From JBEKYD01 sp052325345 (GTDB lineage Bacteria; Acidobacteriota; Terriglobia; Bryobacterales; Bryobacteraceae), in NCBI GenBank assembly GCA_052325345.1, contig JBKQVG010000217.1:1-64000 (forward strand): DNA of 64,000 nucleotides. Direction: 5' to 3'. Position numbers and translations under genes: made by a program. Numbering within the stretch: position 1 is the first letter of the stretch; every line of letters starts with the position of its first letter. Below, piece after piece: positions 1 through 8,072 of the stretch. The notes beneath the pieces are model-generated. The model was given only the letters and a program-made list of their open reading frames with translations, searched no databases and was not told the DNA's origin.

Positions 1-2
1 TT

Positions 3-113
3 CTGAGCGTCACGCTCTTCGAGAAAACGCCCATTTTACAGGCACTTCAGGCGTCCGACTCCGAGAACGATTTAGCCGACGCCGGCAACCAACTGATTCT
101 ATTCGACTTCTAA
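3..113 (+). CDS. C-terminal end of a transposase, probably IS4-type (partial)
   Basis: The window opens inside an open frame whose last 36 codons end in TAA at 111-113. The translated tail contains LFEKTPILQAL and ends NQLILFDF. This resembles, from memory, the C-terminus of IS4-family DDE transposases. The catalytic domain lies outside the window, so function cannot be verified. It sits directly beside REP-like repeats and another transposase remnant, which fits an accessory patch. The assignment rests only on this short tail. Confidence 0.45.
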   Translation: MSVTLFEKTPILQALQASDSENDLADAGNQLILFDF

Positions 114-140
114 CCGGACACCAGTGAAATTACTTTGTTT

Positions 141-212
141 CGGGGAAAACGGGTGGGGAAAACGGGTCGGGGGGAAAACGGGTCGGGGAAAACGGGTCGG
201 GGAAAACGGGTC
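141..212. repeat. Tandem GGGGAAAACGGGTC repeat, REP-like
   Basis: Five head-to-tail copies of a 14-16 bp G/A-rich unit (core GGGGAAAACGGGTC) run from 141 to 212. The last copy continues into AGCCTG. The segment AAAACGGGTCAGCCTG at 203-218 is the exact inverse of CAGGCTGACCCGTTTT at 665-680 and 699-714 on the far side of the transposase remnant. The arrangement is that of REP sequences flanking a RAYT gene. Confidence 0.7.
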
Positions 213-231
213 AGCCTGGACTTGCACCTTT

Positions 232-577
232 TCATGCAGCTGAAAAGGGGGCAATCGGCTCTGCCTCCTTTTCGGCTTTTCCCATCTCTCGCCGCGGGCG
301 GCCCTGCCACCGCCATTGGCGACCGAATCGCCGCTCCATTTCCGCTACGAATTCCGCCGATCCAGCGGTGCGCCCGCGTAGGTTGACCGCCTGAGTTGCC
401 GCCGGTGCCGCGGGTCGTCGGGCTGCGACACCGCTTCTTTCCACCATGCCGCATCAGGCGCAGATAGGTTTCGCGATCCGCTTGAGAGAAAAAGACATCG
501 GCGAGATTGACCCCGCGCTGCGCGACATGAAACGCAGTTCCTGGAAGGACACAGCGAGGATTTCGAGGCATACACAA
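232..577 (-). pseudogene. Broken REP-associated tyrosine transposase (RAYT, Y1_Tnp) remnant
   Basis: The minus-strand frame beginning near 571-577 reads PRNPRCVLPGTAFHVAQRG followed by a DRETYLRLM segment, the typical N-terminus of REP-associated/IS200-like Y1 transposases. After about 43 codons homology stops. A segment typical of the family C-terminus (FVAEMERRFGRQWRW, then GRPRR) continues in another frame, about 232-400. The middle, which should carry the HUH motif and catalytic tyrosine, is missing, so the gene is dead through an internal deletion plus frame change. A CTCTGCCTCCTTTTCG direct repeat (259-274 and 625-640) brackets the remnant and may mark a past rearrangement. Flanking REP-like repeats support the identity. 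Confidence 0.7.
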
Positions 578-649
578 TACAGAGCGCCGACACCCCCGGC
601 GATTCTCTGTAATTGTGCCAGTCAGCTCTGCCTCCTTTTCGATCGATTC

Positions 650-718
650 GAAAAGGTATTAGTTCAGGCTGACCCGTTTTTTTGAAAAGGTATTAGTTCA
701 GGCTGACCCGTTTTTTTT
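650..718. repeat. Two direct 34-35 bp repeats, inverse of the left REP-like array
   Basis: The unit GAAAAGGTATTAGTTCAGG followed by CTGACCCG and a T run occurs at 650-683 and again at 684-718. A third partial CACCCGTTTTTCCG follows at 719-732. The CAGGCTGACCCGTTTT core is the inverse complement of 203-218. Just upstream, CCTTTTCGA and TCGAAAAGG (about 633-655) can form a 9-bp stem with a 5-nt loop. Together with the left array this forms inverted termini around the RAYT remnant. Confidence 0.7.
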
Positions 719-1065
719 CACCCGTTTTTCCGAAATGGAAGCGAAGGATGAACGGCGGAGAAAGGCGGCGCTTGAGCTGTTGAGCCAGATCGAGTCGTGG
801 CGCTTGGAGCACGGGCGCCCAGTCGGCGAGCCAAGGCATCCAGCTTTCAACTCTGGCGAGGCTTGGCCTCCCATTCCGGCGTGATTTGTCCAGCTATCAC
901 AAATCGAGCTGCTATCAAGCTGCAACATCAAGGCGCTGCAAGGCCGGACAGATGTCCTTGCAGACGAGCTACTTGCAGCCAAATCATCACTTCAGGACCC
1001 ATAAACGCGCTTCCGACTGGCCGGCACTCGTGCGTCCACGTGGCCGCCGCCGCTTCACAACCGTC

Positions 1066-1071
1066 TACAAT
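1066..1071 (+). promoter_or_regulatory. Candidate -10 element upstream of hicBA
   Basis: TACAAT lies 20 bp before the hicB start, with GAGGA at 1079-1083 as a possible ribosome site. No good -35 hexamer is visible at 16-18 bp, so the site is tentative. hicBA operons are usually autoregulated by HicB binding near the promoter, but no clear operator palindrome is seen. Confidence 0.3.
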
Positions 1072-1091
1072 GGAAAACGAGGACTCACCCG

Positions 1092-1307
1092 ATGCCACGT
1101 CAGTTCGATGTCGTGATTGAGCGCGACGCGGAAGGCTATTACATAGCCTCGGTTCCGCAAATACCCGCTTGCCACACGCAAGGGCGGTCCCTCGACGAGG
1201 TCACCGAGCGCATTCGCGAGGCCATAGAACTCTGTCTGGAGGTCGAGGGCGCGCCGGAACATGATCTGGAATTCGTCGGAATTCAGCGCGTGACCATCGC
1301 GGCATGA
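1092..1307 (+). CDS. hicB: HicB-family antitoxin
   Basis: A 71-residue protein with the HicB beta-strand pattern: FDVVIERDAEGYYIASVPQIPAC, then a CHTQGRSLDEVTERIREAIELCLE helix. It would neutralise the HicA mRNA interferase encoded next to it and probably repress the operon. It is the short form: the partial RNase-H-like domain is present but the usual C-terminal DNA-binding extension is not obvious. The stop overlaps the hicA start (ATGA, 1304-1307), implying translational coupling. The order antitoxin-toxin is one of the two orders known for this family. Confidence 0.9.
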   Translation: MPRQFDVVIERDAEGYYIASVPQIPACHTQGRSLDEVTERIREAIELCLEVEGAPEHDLEFVGIQRVTIAA

Positions 1308-1528
1308 GTCGGACACCCCGCGTGACCGCCCCGGAGCTGATGGCCGCCCTCGGAAAGGCCGGCTTTTTGGTCCTCCGCGTCAAGGGCAGCCATCACTTCC
1401 TCCGTCATGAAGATGGCCGAAGCACGGTTGTGCCCGCTCACTCTGGCGAGACCATCGGCCCCGGTCTGCTGCACAAGATCCTTCGGGATTGCCAACTGAC
1501 CGCCGACCAACTCACGGAACTGCTGTAA
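1304..1528 (+). CDS. hicA: HicA-family mRNA interferase toxin
   Basis: A 74-residue basic protein of the HicA/YcfA double-stranded-RNA-binding-like fold. It has the family core ALGKAGFLVLRVKGSHHFLRH, in which the GSHH histidine (His30) is the expected catalytic residue. HicA toxins cleave mRNA and arrest growth until bound by HicB. Length and motifs are complete, so the toxin looks intact. It is co-translated with hicB and followed by about 210 bp of unassigned sequence before a convergent SDR gene. Confidence 0.9.
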   Translation: MSRTPRVTAPELMAALGKAGFLVLRVKGSHHFLRHEDGRSTVVPAHSGETIGPGLLHKILRDCQLTADQLTELL

Positions 1529-1740
1529 GGGCGATTACTCCCGATAAACGCGCCGGCGTCGCCCGACCCACTTGGCCGAGACGTCGCCGCCACACTGAAG
1601 TGAAATCGCGAACCGCGCTGGCGCAATCTCCCGGAACCCTTCGCGGTCAAGCGGCCGACCCGGTCCGGCGCGCTATCTTCTGTTCTCGCTGCTGGCGTGG
1701 CGCGTGTTCGCGGCCCGCGCACTTTACCTCCGTCCCGGCC

Positions 1741-2502
1741 CTACGCCGCCGTCCAGCCGCCGTCGATCACCGGCAGCGAGCCGGTGACGAACGCCGCTTC
1801 GTCGGAACAAAGATACAGCGCCAAGTAGGCGACTTCCTCCGGCCGGCCCATCCGCCCCACCGGCTGGCGTTGGTGCAACTCGGCCCGCACCTTTTCCTTC
1901 TCGTGCTTGTGAAATTTCTCCAGGTACGCCTCCACGAAGGGAGTTTCCACCGTACCCGGACAGATCCCGTTGACGCGCAGGCGGCCCGCATAGTCCACCG
2001 CCAGTTGCCGGGTCATGGCCAACACCGCGCCTTTGGTGGCGCAATAGGCGAAACGCCGCTTCACCCCGATCAGTCCGGCCACCGAACCGATATTGACGAT
2101 CGCGCCCTTGCCGGGCGCCGCGCTCGCCAGCAGCTTCGGAATCGCCGCCCGCGTGACCAGGTACATGCCGTGTACATTCACCCGAAACAGGCGTTCGAAA
2201 TCGGCCGGGGCGGTTTCTTCCACCCCGCCCACCAGCCCGATTCCGGCGTTGTTGATCAGAATATCCAGCGCGGGCAGCGGTTCGATCGCGGCCCGGACCG
2301 CGGCCTCATCGGTGATGTCGACGATCAGAGCCGCCGCGCCGGCCAGTTCCGCGGCGAGAGCTTCCGCCCGCGGCCGATCGATGTCTGCCACAATCACGGC
2401 CGCGCCGGCGGCCGCCAGCACGCGGCACGTGGCCTCGCCAATGCCGCTCGCTCCTCCCGTAATCAGGGCGGTGCGGCCATCCAAACGAAACGGGGTTGCC
2501 AT
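1741..2502 (-). CDS. Short-chain dehydrogenase/reductase (possibly 2-keto-3-deoxy-L-fuconate/hydroxybutyrate dehydrogenase-like)
   Basis: A 253-residue classical SDR. The NAD(P) motif TGGASGIG lies at 15-22, NNAG at 84-87, catalytic Ser140 and the Y153-x3-K157 pair. CPGTVETP and the C-terminal DGGW resemble the DHRS6/KDF-dehydrogenase branch, so a sugar-acid or hydroxyacid substrate is plausible but not proven. A much longer reading frame extends upstream on this strand. I chose the ATG at 2502 because SDR homology starts there (MATPFRLDGRTALITGG). It is transcribed divergently from the TadZ-like gene. Confidence 0.85.
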   Translation of the reverse strand: MATPFRLDGRTALITGGASGIGEATCRVLAAAGAAVIVADIDRPRAEALAAELAGAAALIVDITDEAAVRAAIEPLPALDILINNAGIGLVGGVEETAPADFERLFRVNVHGMYLVTRAAIPKLLASAAPGKGAIVNIGSVAGLIGVKRRFAYCATKGAVLAMTRQLAVDYAGRLRVNGICPGTVETPFVEAYLEKFHKHEKEKVRAELHQRQPVGRMGRPEEVAYLALYLCSDEAAFVTGSLPVIDGGWTAA

Positions 2503-2595
2503 CCCCCGAATTCTATCCCGCGGCGCCCGCCGGCCGCCGTCCAAGCTAAAGGTTTCGCCTTTGCGCGCCGATCTTACCAGTGAGAAGCGAGGCTC

Positions 2596-3858
2596 GTGGA
2601 AAAGGAACTTCAAGTCCTGGTGGTGGATTCGCTGGAGGATTCGGCCGCCACCGAAAAAATGCTGGCCGACGAGGACCAGGTATTCCACAGCCGCTCGGCT
2701 GCTTCGCTGCTGGAGGCGTTGAATGTCCTCGCCGAACGCGGCTTCGACATCATCGTCTCCGAATTGAACCTGCCGGACAGCCAGGGGCTCGCCACCTTCG
2801 AGGCCCTGCGCCTCCACACGCGCGACATCCCGATCGTGGTGATGACCACGGCCGCCAACGAGCAGTTGGCTTTTTCGGCGGTAGAGCATGGCGCGCAGGA
2901 TTACCTGATCAAGGGCAGAGTCACTACCGCGGCCCTGATACGTGTGCTTCGCTACGCGGTGGCGCGCCATAAAGGCATCCATAGAGGCTCCGGCGAAAGC
3001 CAAAGCGTCGGCAGAACCATCGGCGTTCTGGGAGCCAAAGGAGGTGTCGGCGCCACTACCGTTGCCGCCCACCTTGCCCTTGGACTTCGCGAGGAAACCG
3101 TTCGGGAGCAGGCCGCTCGGGTACCAGCCGCGCCGGAGCGGGCGGACCCAAAAGTTCTCCTGATCGACCTGGATGCCAATTCGTCCTCCACTTCGTTCCT
3201 CTTCCAAACCAAACCCGAATTCACTCTGGCCGATGCCGCCACCAATCTGCACCGCCTCGACCGGGAATTCTGGAGCGGAATCGTGTCGGAAACCGGCTGC
3301 GGCGTGGACCTGCTGAATCCTCCCGGCAGCCGCGGTTACACCGAAATGCCCCCGGCCGAGCGGGTTCGCCACGTGGTGCGTTTTGCCCGCAACCTGTATT
3401 CGCTGGTGGTCGTGGACCTGGGCGCGCCCAGCGTACTGGCCCTGGAGGTAATCCAGGAAGTTCAGAATGTTGTGCTGGTTGTGACTCCTCTCTTGATGGA
3501 AATGCTGGAGGCCCGCCGGGCGCTCGCGAAACTGACTGAAATCGGGTTGACGGGCGACCGCATCCACCTGGTATGGAATCGCGCCACGCGGCAGCAGGCG
3601 GGCGCCATCCGCCTCTTTGAGAAGGCTATCGGACGGAGTGCCGCCCGCATGATCGCGGACTGTTCGGCGGAGATCGAATCGAAGTTCAGCGACGGGCGAT
3701 TCCTCGACTCCAGTCTGCCGTTGCGGAAAGAGACGGCGCAGTTGGCGGCCCACCTCCTGGGCCGCGATGCCGCCCGGGCCCCACGTTCCCTGGTAGCGTT
3801 CCTGGCAAACGTGGCGCCCCGGCGGCACAAGACCGCACAGACTCCGGTGCCTGGCTGA
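2596..3858 (+). CDS. TadZ/CpaE-like protein: altered receiver domain plus MinD/ParA-type ATPase
   Basis: A 420-residue protein starting at GTG. Residues 1-125 fold like a response-regulator receiver, but the phospho-acceptor position holds Glu56 (VSELNLPD) instead of Asp. The phospho-sensing Thr84 and Lys106 are kept. Residues about 141-400 are a MinD/ParA-like ATPase with the deviant Walker A GAKGGVGATT (146-155) and a VLLIDLDAN strand. This architecture is that of TadZ/CpaE, which positions Tad/Flp pilus machinery at the cell pole. No other tad gene adjoins it. A CpaF-type ATPase lies about 33 kb away. The Glu may mimic the phosphorylated state. Confidence 0.8.
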   Translation: MEKELQVLVVDSLEDSAATEKMLADEDQVFHSRSAASLLEALNVLAERGFDIIVSELNLPDSQGLATFEALRLHTRDIPIVVMTTAANEQLAFSAVEHGAQDYLIKGRVTTAALIRVLRYAVARHKGIHRGSGESQSVGRTIGVLGAKGGVGATTVAAHLALGLREETVREQAARVPAAPERADPKVLLIDLDANSSSTSFLFQTKPEFTLADAATNLHRLDREFWSGIVSETGCGVDLLNPPGSRGYTEMPPAERVRHVVRFARNLYSLVVVDLGAPSVLALEVIQEVQNVVLVVTPLLMEMLEARRALAKLTEIGLTGDRIHLVWNRATRQQAGAIRLFEKAIGRSAARMIADCSAEIESKFSDGRFLDSSLPLRKETAQLAAHLLGRDAARAPRSLVAFLANVAPRRHKTAQTPVPG

Positions 3859-3924
3859 CTGGCCGCCCAGCTTCCATCGGACGGCGCCCTCGCGCTGCCG
3901 GGCCGCAACCGGTTAACCGAGACT

Positions 3925-3953
3925 TTGACCGCCGGACCGATCCTTGATAGAGT
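3925..3953 (+). promoter_or_regulatory. Sigma70-type promoter for the kinase-like/zinc-ribbon gene
   Basis: TTGACC (3925-3930) and TAGAGT (3948-3953) are separated by exactly 17 bp. The next in-frame ATG is at 3985, giving a leader of about 25 nt. The TTG of the -35 box also opens the reading frame, but using it as a start would place the promoter inside the gene. That argues for the ATG at 3985. Confidence 0.5.
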
Positions 3954-3984
3954 AGGGAAGATTCCCGAGCCGGAACCTCTCCCG

Positions 3985-4707
3985 ATGCACCAGCTCGACC
4001 TCGCACCCGACGAAAGTTTGGCAGCCCGGTTGCGCAAAGAACCGCTGCCCCTGGCTTTGGCGTTGCGGCTTGCCACGGGCATCGCCTCCGAACTGCGCGA
4101 TCTGCATGCGGAAGGGCGCGCCCACGGCGCGCTCGAATTGGAATCCCTGCGTTGCTCCCGTTCGGGGATCTCCCTTGGCGAGGCCCGGGGAGGGACCGAC
4201 AAGGCCAGCATGCGGCGGGACATCGCGGGCTACGGAAGAATCCTGAACTGGATGTTGACCGGCAGCCCCGAACCCCAGGCGCCGGCTGGGCCGCTCAAAC
4301 ACCGCAGCAGCGAGGCCTTGCGTGCCCAGGCCCTCGATCACGCCCGTAGATGTCTCTCCGGCCGGCCTGGGATTCAGCGCGTCGTCACCGAGGTCCGTCT
4401 GCTCTCGGTGTTGGCCCGCCAGATGCCCGAAGCGGCGGCCAAAGGCCCGCTGCCGCCAAGGTCCGCCCCAAATTGGGAAGTGGTTTCGGTGGAGCCGGCC
4501 AATGGTCCGGGATCTCCGCCGCTGCCCGCGCCCGCCGGCGTGAAGTGCCCGAACTGCGGCTGTACCTGGGCCCACCGTTCGTGTCCCCGCACCGGCCTGG
4601 ATGCGTTGCTGATCCGGCTTCACCGCCCGATCTACCGCTGCCCGGTCTGCCTGCACCGCTATGCGGTAGTTCTGGGGATGCGGATCGCGCGCCCGGCCGA
4701 AGACTGA
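3985..4707 (+). CDS. Degenerate protein-kinase-like protein with C-terminal zinc ribbon
   Basis: The 240-residue product resembles a Ser/Thr kinase fragment. ATGIASELRDLHAEGRAHGAL looks like the helix before, and the start of, the catalytic loop (HRD position, here HGA). No Gly-rich loop, catalytic Asp or DFG is evident, so it would be inactive as a kinase. The C-terminus has two CxxC pairs (CPNC about 70 residues from the end and CPVC further on) that can form a zinc ribbon. It follows the TadZ-like gene in the same direction but has its own promoter. Function unknown; a scaffolding or sensing role is a guess. Confidence 0.6.
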   Translation: MHQLDLAPDESLAARLRKEPLPLALALRLATGIASELRDLHAEGRAHGALELESLRCSRSGISLGEARGGTDKASMRRDIAGYGRILNWMLTGSPEPQAPAGPLKHRSSEALRAQALDHARRCLSGRPGIQRVVTEVRLLSVLARQMPEAAAKGPLPPRSAPNWEVVSVEPANGPGSPPLPAPAGVKCPNCGCTWAHRSCPRTGLDALLIRLHRPIYRCPVCLHRYAVVLGMRIARPAED

Positions 4708-4751
4708 ATATTCTCCCGCTACTCGAAAAACGCCCGTTCGGGCGGTTGGTG

Positions 4752-4776
4752 GGCCGGACCTCCGGTCGGCCTTTCT
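4752..4776 (+). terminator. Probable intrinsic terminator
   Basis: GGCCGGACC and GGTCGGCC pair with one bulged G around a TCC loop, followed by TTTCTT. It lies 45 bp after the stop of the kinase-like gene, between convergent genes. A smaller CGCCC/GGGCG hairpin precedes it. Confidence 0.4.
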
Positions 4777-4850
4777 TCGATCGGAATTCCGCAGTGCGTC
4801 CAGAGCCAATCGCGTACACGTGCCGGCCGCCAAAGCGCTGCTGAGAAGCC

Positions 4851-5963
4851 TCAGTTTTTGTCGGGGTTGGGGACCATGAAGTCCCGGATCACGGCGTTCA
4901 AATCGGCGCCCGCCGCCAGAAACTGGCGCAAGGTGCGCCGCGTGGACCCGAAGGTGTCGAAATCGTCGATCGAGAGGCCGTTTTCGGAATTGGCGCGCGC
5001 GAAGTCGGGGAATTTGGCGGTCAGTTCCCGAACGATCTTCGGATCCACCGGGTTCTCCATCCGCGGCACGGCTTGGATGTCGCTGGCGTTGTAGCGGACC
5101 TGCCAGGAGTAGGGCGGAGAGATTACCACATCCCCGCCGATGAACTCGCTCCAGTGCATGTGGTTGCGGAACGCGGCCGAGAGCAGGCGAAGCCGGTATC
5201 CGCGCTCCCGGTAGATGCCGTAGGCCTTCTTGAAGACCGCCACGCCGGCCCATTCCAGGTAACCGGGATCGATGCAGATATTGTGCTTGTCCAGAAGCAC
5301 TTTCAGCCAGTCGTCGAGCCGGCCCACCATGATGGTGCTGACCGGGCCCATGGAGCCGATGTCCAACCCTTCCTTCTCGCGGCGCGCCAGGCCGCGCTCC
5401 ACGGCTTCCGCCACCGCGATGGCCTGCGGCAGGGTGAAAGAAACCGTGGCGTTGATGCTCACCCCGCGGTAGGTGGCCTCTTCCATGGCCGCAATGCCCG
5501 CCCGCGTAGCCGGAATCTTGACGATCATGTTGGGCGCCAGTTGGCTGAAGCGCACGGCCTGCTCCACAATTTCCCCGCTGGAGCGGTAGAGGCGCGGATC
5601 CGTTTGAATGGAAAGACGGCCGTTACGGCCCCCCTGCGCATCGAAGATGGGCTTCAGAAGCGCGGCGCCCTCGATGGACATCCCTTCCACGATCCTCCAG
5701 CCGATCTGGTCCTCGGTGGCGGTGGCCATTTCCCGAACCAGAGTTTCGATGCGGTCGCGCCAGAGAGGCATCTGCCTTTTCAGAATGGAAAGAGCGATGA
5801 CGGGGTTGCAGGTGGCGCCGACCGCGCCGTGCTCCATGGAATAGGCTAATTCGTCGAGGGCGGCGGAATCGTTCCACAGGCACGTGGGAGTGGTCTGCGT
5901 CATTTGAAATAAGGGACTCTTGTAAGAAGTAACGGTGCTGGCCGGCGCCATGGCGGTCTCCAA
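4851..5963 (-). CDS. Transaldolase-family protein
   Basis: A 370-residue (alpha/beta)8-barrel protein. CNPVIALSILK near the N-terminus, the Schiff-base lysine strand NMIVKIPAT and SINATVSFTLPQAI are hallmarks of transaldolases and fructose-6-phosphate aldolases. It would transfer a three-carbon dihydroxyacetone unit between sugar phosphates in the pentose phosphate pathway, or act on a related substrate. The protein is longer than the small Tal/FSA forms and shares its length with the divergent transaldolase-like group. Start choice is open: ATG codons at 5963, 5951 and 5903 are all in frame, and the motifs start after the last. Confidence 0.8.
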   Translation of the reverse strand: METAMAPASTVTSYKSPLFQMTQTTPTCLWNDSAALDELAYSMEHGAVGATCNPVIALSILKRQMPLWRDRIETLVREMATATEDQIGWRIVEGMSIEGAALLKPIFDAQGGRNGRLSIQTDPRLYRSSGEIVEQAVRFSQLAPNMIVKIPATRAGIAAMEEATYRGVSINATVSFTLPQAIAVAEAVERGLARREKEGLDIGSMGPVSTIMVGRLDDWLKVLLDKHNICIDPGYLEWAGVAVFKKAYGIYRERGYRLRLLSAAFRNHMHWSEFIGGDVVISPPYSWQVRYNASDIQAVPRMENPVDPKIVRELTAKFPDFARANSENGLSIDDFDTFGSTRRTLRQFLAAGADLNAVIRDFMVPNPDKN

Positions 5964-6076
5964 AATTCAATATGACAACGTGTGCAACCCAATTGTAACT
6001 CGTGCGGACGCTCCGGTCCAGCTACTCTTCACGGGTGTTTCGGTGTGGAGTTCCAGGCGAAACGGCGCGGGCGCGG

Positions 6077-6883
6077 CTACCCAACCACTTCCTCATAGGG
6101 ATGGCGCCAGGTGATCTCGCCGCACGCCGCAAACACGTTGAGCGCCTGCTCGTACAGGTCGCGCGGGATTTCCAGACCGCCATCCCAGCAGCCCAGGGCC
6201 TGGTACCGCCGCACGGCATCGGTTAACGCGGCCGCCGGGACGTCCGGGAAGAACTCGGCTTCGGCCGCCGCGACTTCCTCGGGGGGCGCGCTGCGGACCC
6301 ATTCCTTGGCGCGCTCAAAGGCTTTCCTGAAAATCCCATAATCTTCGGTCTGCTGGTAGGCTCGCGCGCAGCACAGGCTGCTGAAAGCCACCGGCGGCAT
6401 GGCGGCGCCCACCGAAGCGACCACCTCGCCGGGGGGTATGGGCGCCTGGTAGTGGGCATAATCGGCCGGGCCGGCGCCGACGACCTTGATTTTCTTCCAA
6501 TCCACGCCGTTATGGCGGACGGCATATTTGAGCATGACGAGCGGCTGCGCGCCTTGGTCGGCCAGCAGGGTGGCGCCCTCCAGCTTCTTCCATTCAAAGC
6601 CAGCATCGGGTTCGCGAGCCGTCAGGAAGAAGCCGTCGCGCCGATTAATCTGGGCGAAATGGACGGGCAGCGGCTCAATGCCGCGCTCGCGAGCGTTCCA
6701 GTTCGAAGAAACCGCCGACTGCATCACGTCCACAGTGCCGTCGCGGATCAGGACGTGGGTGCGCTGGCCCGGCGCCAGAACGCCATACGGCGCCTCGCGT
6801 CCTTCCTGGCGCAGGAACCTCACCGAGCAGAGCAGCGGGCTGTAGAAAGCCGAGTGGCGCGAGGCCATGACGCGGATAGGCAT
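6077..6883 (-). CDS. NMT1/SsuA-type substrate-binding-like protein
   Basis: A 268-residue protein resembling ABC-type nitrate/sulfonate/taurine or THI5-like binding proteins. It has an early LIRDGTVDVMQSAVSSNW strand-turn and a two-lobed length. No signal peptide or lipobox is visible and no permease or ATPase gene lies nearby, so a cytoplasmic role, as for THI5-like proteins, is as likely as uptake. The ligand is unknown. It is transcribed away from the exported isomerase/oxidoreductase pair across a 181-bp GC-rich gap in which I see no clear promoter. Confidence 0.6.
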   Translation of the reverse strand: MPIRVMASRHSAFYSPLLCSVRFLRQEGREAPYGVLAPGQRTHVLIRDGTVDVMQSAVSSNWNARERGIEPLPVHFAQINRRDGFFLTAREPDAGFEWKKLEGATLLADQGAQPLVMLKYAVRHNGVDWKKIKVVGAGPADYAHYQAPIPPGEVVASVGAAMPPVAFSSLCCARAYQQTEDYGIFRKAFERAKEWVRSAPPEEVAAAEAEFFPDVPAAALTDAVRRYQALGCWDGGLEIPRDLYEQALNVFAACGEITWRHPYEEVVG

Positions 6884-7064
6884 AGCTTATTCTCGCGCGG
6901 CCGGCGCGGGAGTGGGTGGCGGCATATTGCCGGCAGCGGCTGCGCTGCGCGCCGTCCGTCCTAGTGCAGGCCTGGTGCAGGCCCTTGAGCCGGCGCACGC
7001 TTGGAGCTATCCTTCGTGTTCCGGCGAAAACCGGCCGGCCGCTCGGTTGTGTGAAAGGGACCGC

Positions 7065-8045
7065 ATGGAATTTACAAGACGGGATTTGGGCAAGCTCGCT
7101 CTGGCGTCCGTGCCGCTCCGCGCAGCCTTTGGCGCGCGGATGATCGATTCGAAGTTCGGGGGCGTTCAGATCGGCGCCATCACCTGGAGTTTCAACAGCA
7201 TCGCGAGCCCCGATCCGGAGGCGATCGTCAAGGCGTTTGTCGAGATCGGGCTGGGCGAAGTCGAGCTGATGTCGAACCATTGCGAAGCACTGGCGGGCGC
7301 CCCCCCGGCGCCGATGTTCGGCCGCGGCGGCAGGCCGGGTCGTGGGCCGGGCGGCAGCCGTACGCCGCCAACCCCAGAACAGCAGGCCGAGCGGCAAGCC
7401 GCCATGGAGAAACTCGCGCAATGGCGCTCCACGACGAATGCCAATACATGGAAAGCCGTCACCGGAAAATTCAACGGCGCGGGCGTCGACGTTGCCTTGC
7501 TCTGCTACAACATGCAGGACAGCATGGAAGACGCGGATATCGAGTACGGGTTCGCCATGGCCCGGGGCCTTGGCGTGAAGGCCATCACCACCAGCACCAC
7601 CCTGACCATGGCCAAGCGCATCGCGCCGTTGGCGGACAAGCACAAGATGATGGTCGGCTATCATGGCCACGATGCCACCAGCGACCCTAACCAGACCGCC
7701 ACCCTCGAGAGCTACGATACGCTCATGGCGTACGGGAAGTACAACGGCATCAACCTCGATATCGGTCACTTCACCGCCGCCGGGTACGACGCCGTGGCAT
7801 TCATCAGCAAGTACCACGATAAGATTACCAACCTGCACATCAAGGATCGCAAGAAAGACCACGGCCCCAACGTGGCCGTCTGGGGCACCGGCGATACCCC
7901 TATAAAGGAAGTGCTCCGACTCCTCAAAACCGAGAAGTATCCCTTCCCGGCGAACCTGGAACTGGAGTATCCGATTCCCGAGGGTTCGAACATTATTGCC
8001 GAGGCCAAAAAGTGCCTCGCGTACGTAAAGAGCTGTCTGGTGTAG
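7065..8045 (+). CDS. Tat-exported sugar phosphate isomerase/epimerase-like TIM-barrel protein
   Basis: A 326-residue protein of the xylose-isomerase-like TIM-barrel (AP endonuclease 2) family. The N-terminus TRRDLGKLALASV is a twin-arginine signal. Barrel motifs include GEVELM, GYHGHD, NLDIGHF and NLHIKDRKKD with metal-ligand His, Asp and Glu. A Gly/Pro/Arg-rich insert (about residues 86-106) interrupts the barrel. GAAAGGGA at 7053-7060 is the ribosome site for the ATG at 7065. It is followed after 27 bp by an oxidoreductase gene and probably forms an operon for periplasmic sugar or polyol conversion. The substrate is unknown. Confidence 0.8.
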   Translation: MEFTRRDLGKLALASVPLRAAFGARMIDSKFGGVQIGAITWSFNSIASPDPEAIVKAFVEIGLGEVELMSNHCEALAGAPPAPMFGRGGRPGRGPGGSRTPPTPEQQAERQAAMEKLAQWRSTTNANTWKAVTGKFNGAGVDVALLCYNMQDSMEDADIEYGFAMARGLGVKAITTSTTLTMAKRIAPLADKHKMMVGYHGHDATSDPNQTATLESYDTLMAYGKYNGINLDIGHFTAAGYDAVAFISKYHDKITNLHIKDRKKDHGPNVAVWGTGDTPIKEVLRLLKTEKYPFPANLELEYPIPEGSNIIAEAKKCLAYVKSCLV

Positions 8046-8057
8046 TCCGCGGACTAC
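8042..8057. repeat. 16-bp perfect palindrome spanning the stop codon
   Basis: GTAGTCCGCGGACTAC is its own reverse complement and contains the TAG stop of the isomerase gene (8043-8045). It sits just before the GGAG ribosome site of the next gene. It could form a small intercistronic hairpin or a dimeric protein site. No partner copy was seen. Confidence 0.6.
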
Positions 8058-8072
8058 GGATTGGAGTTTCCA

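Larger units (their letters stand above)
578..1091. other. Gene-poor stretch with repeats and a possible nonsense-interrupted small ORF
   Basis: Apart from the repeats at 650-732, this stretch has one weak coding candidate on the plus strand. An ATG at 735 opens 49 codons (starting MEAKDERRRKAALELLSQIE) that stop at TGA 882-884. The same frame then continues open, with amphipathic content (LSQIELL, VLADELLAAKSSL), to TAA 1002-1004. It may be a decayed small gene or chance. No homology is recognised. The end of the stretch contains the hicBA leader. Confidence 0.3.

Noticed and set aside
1741..3828. A 695-codon minus-strand frame extending the SDR gene over the TadZ-like gene
   Set aside because: Only the last 253 residues match a protein family. 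The rest is the antisense of the plus-strand ATPase gene.
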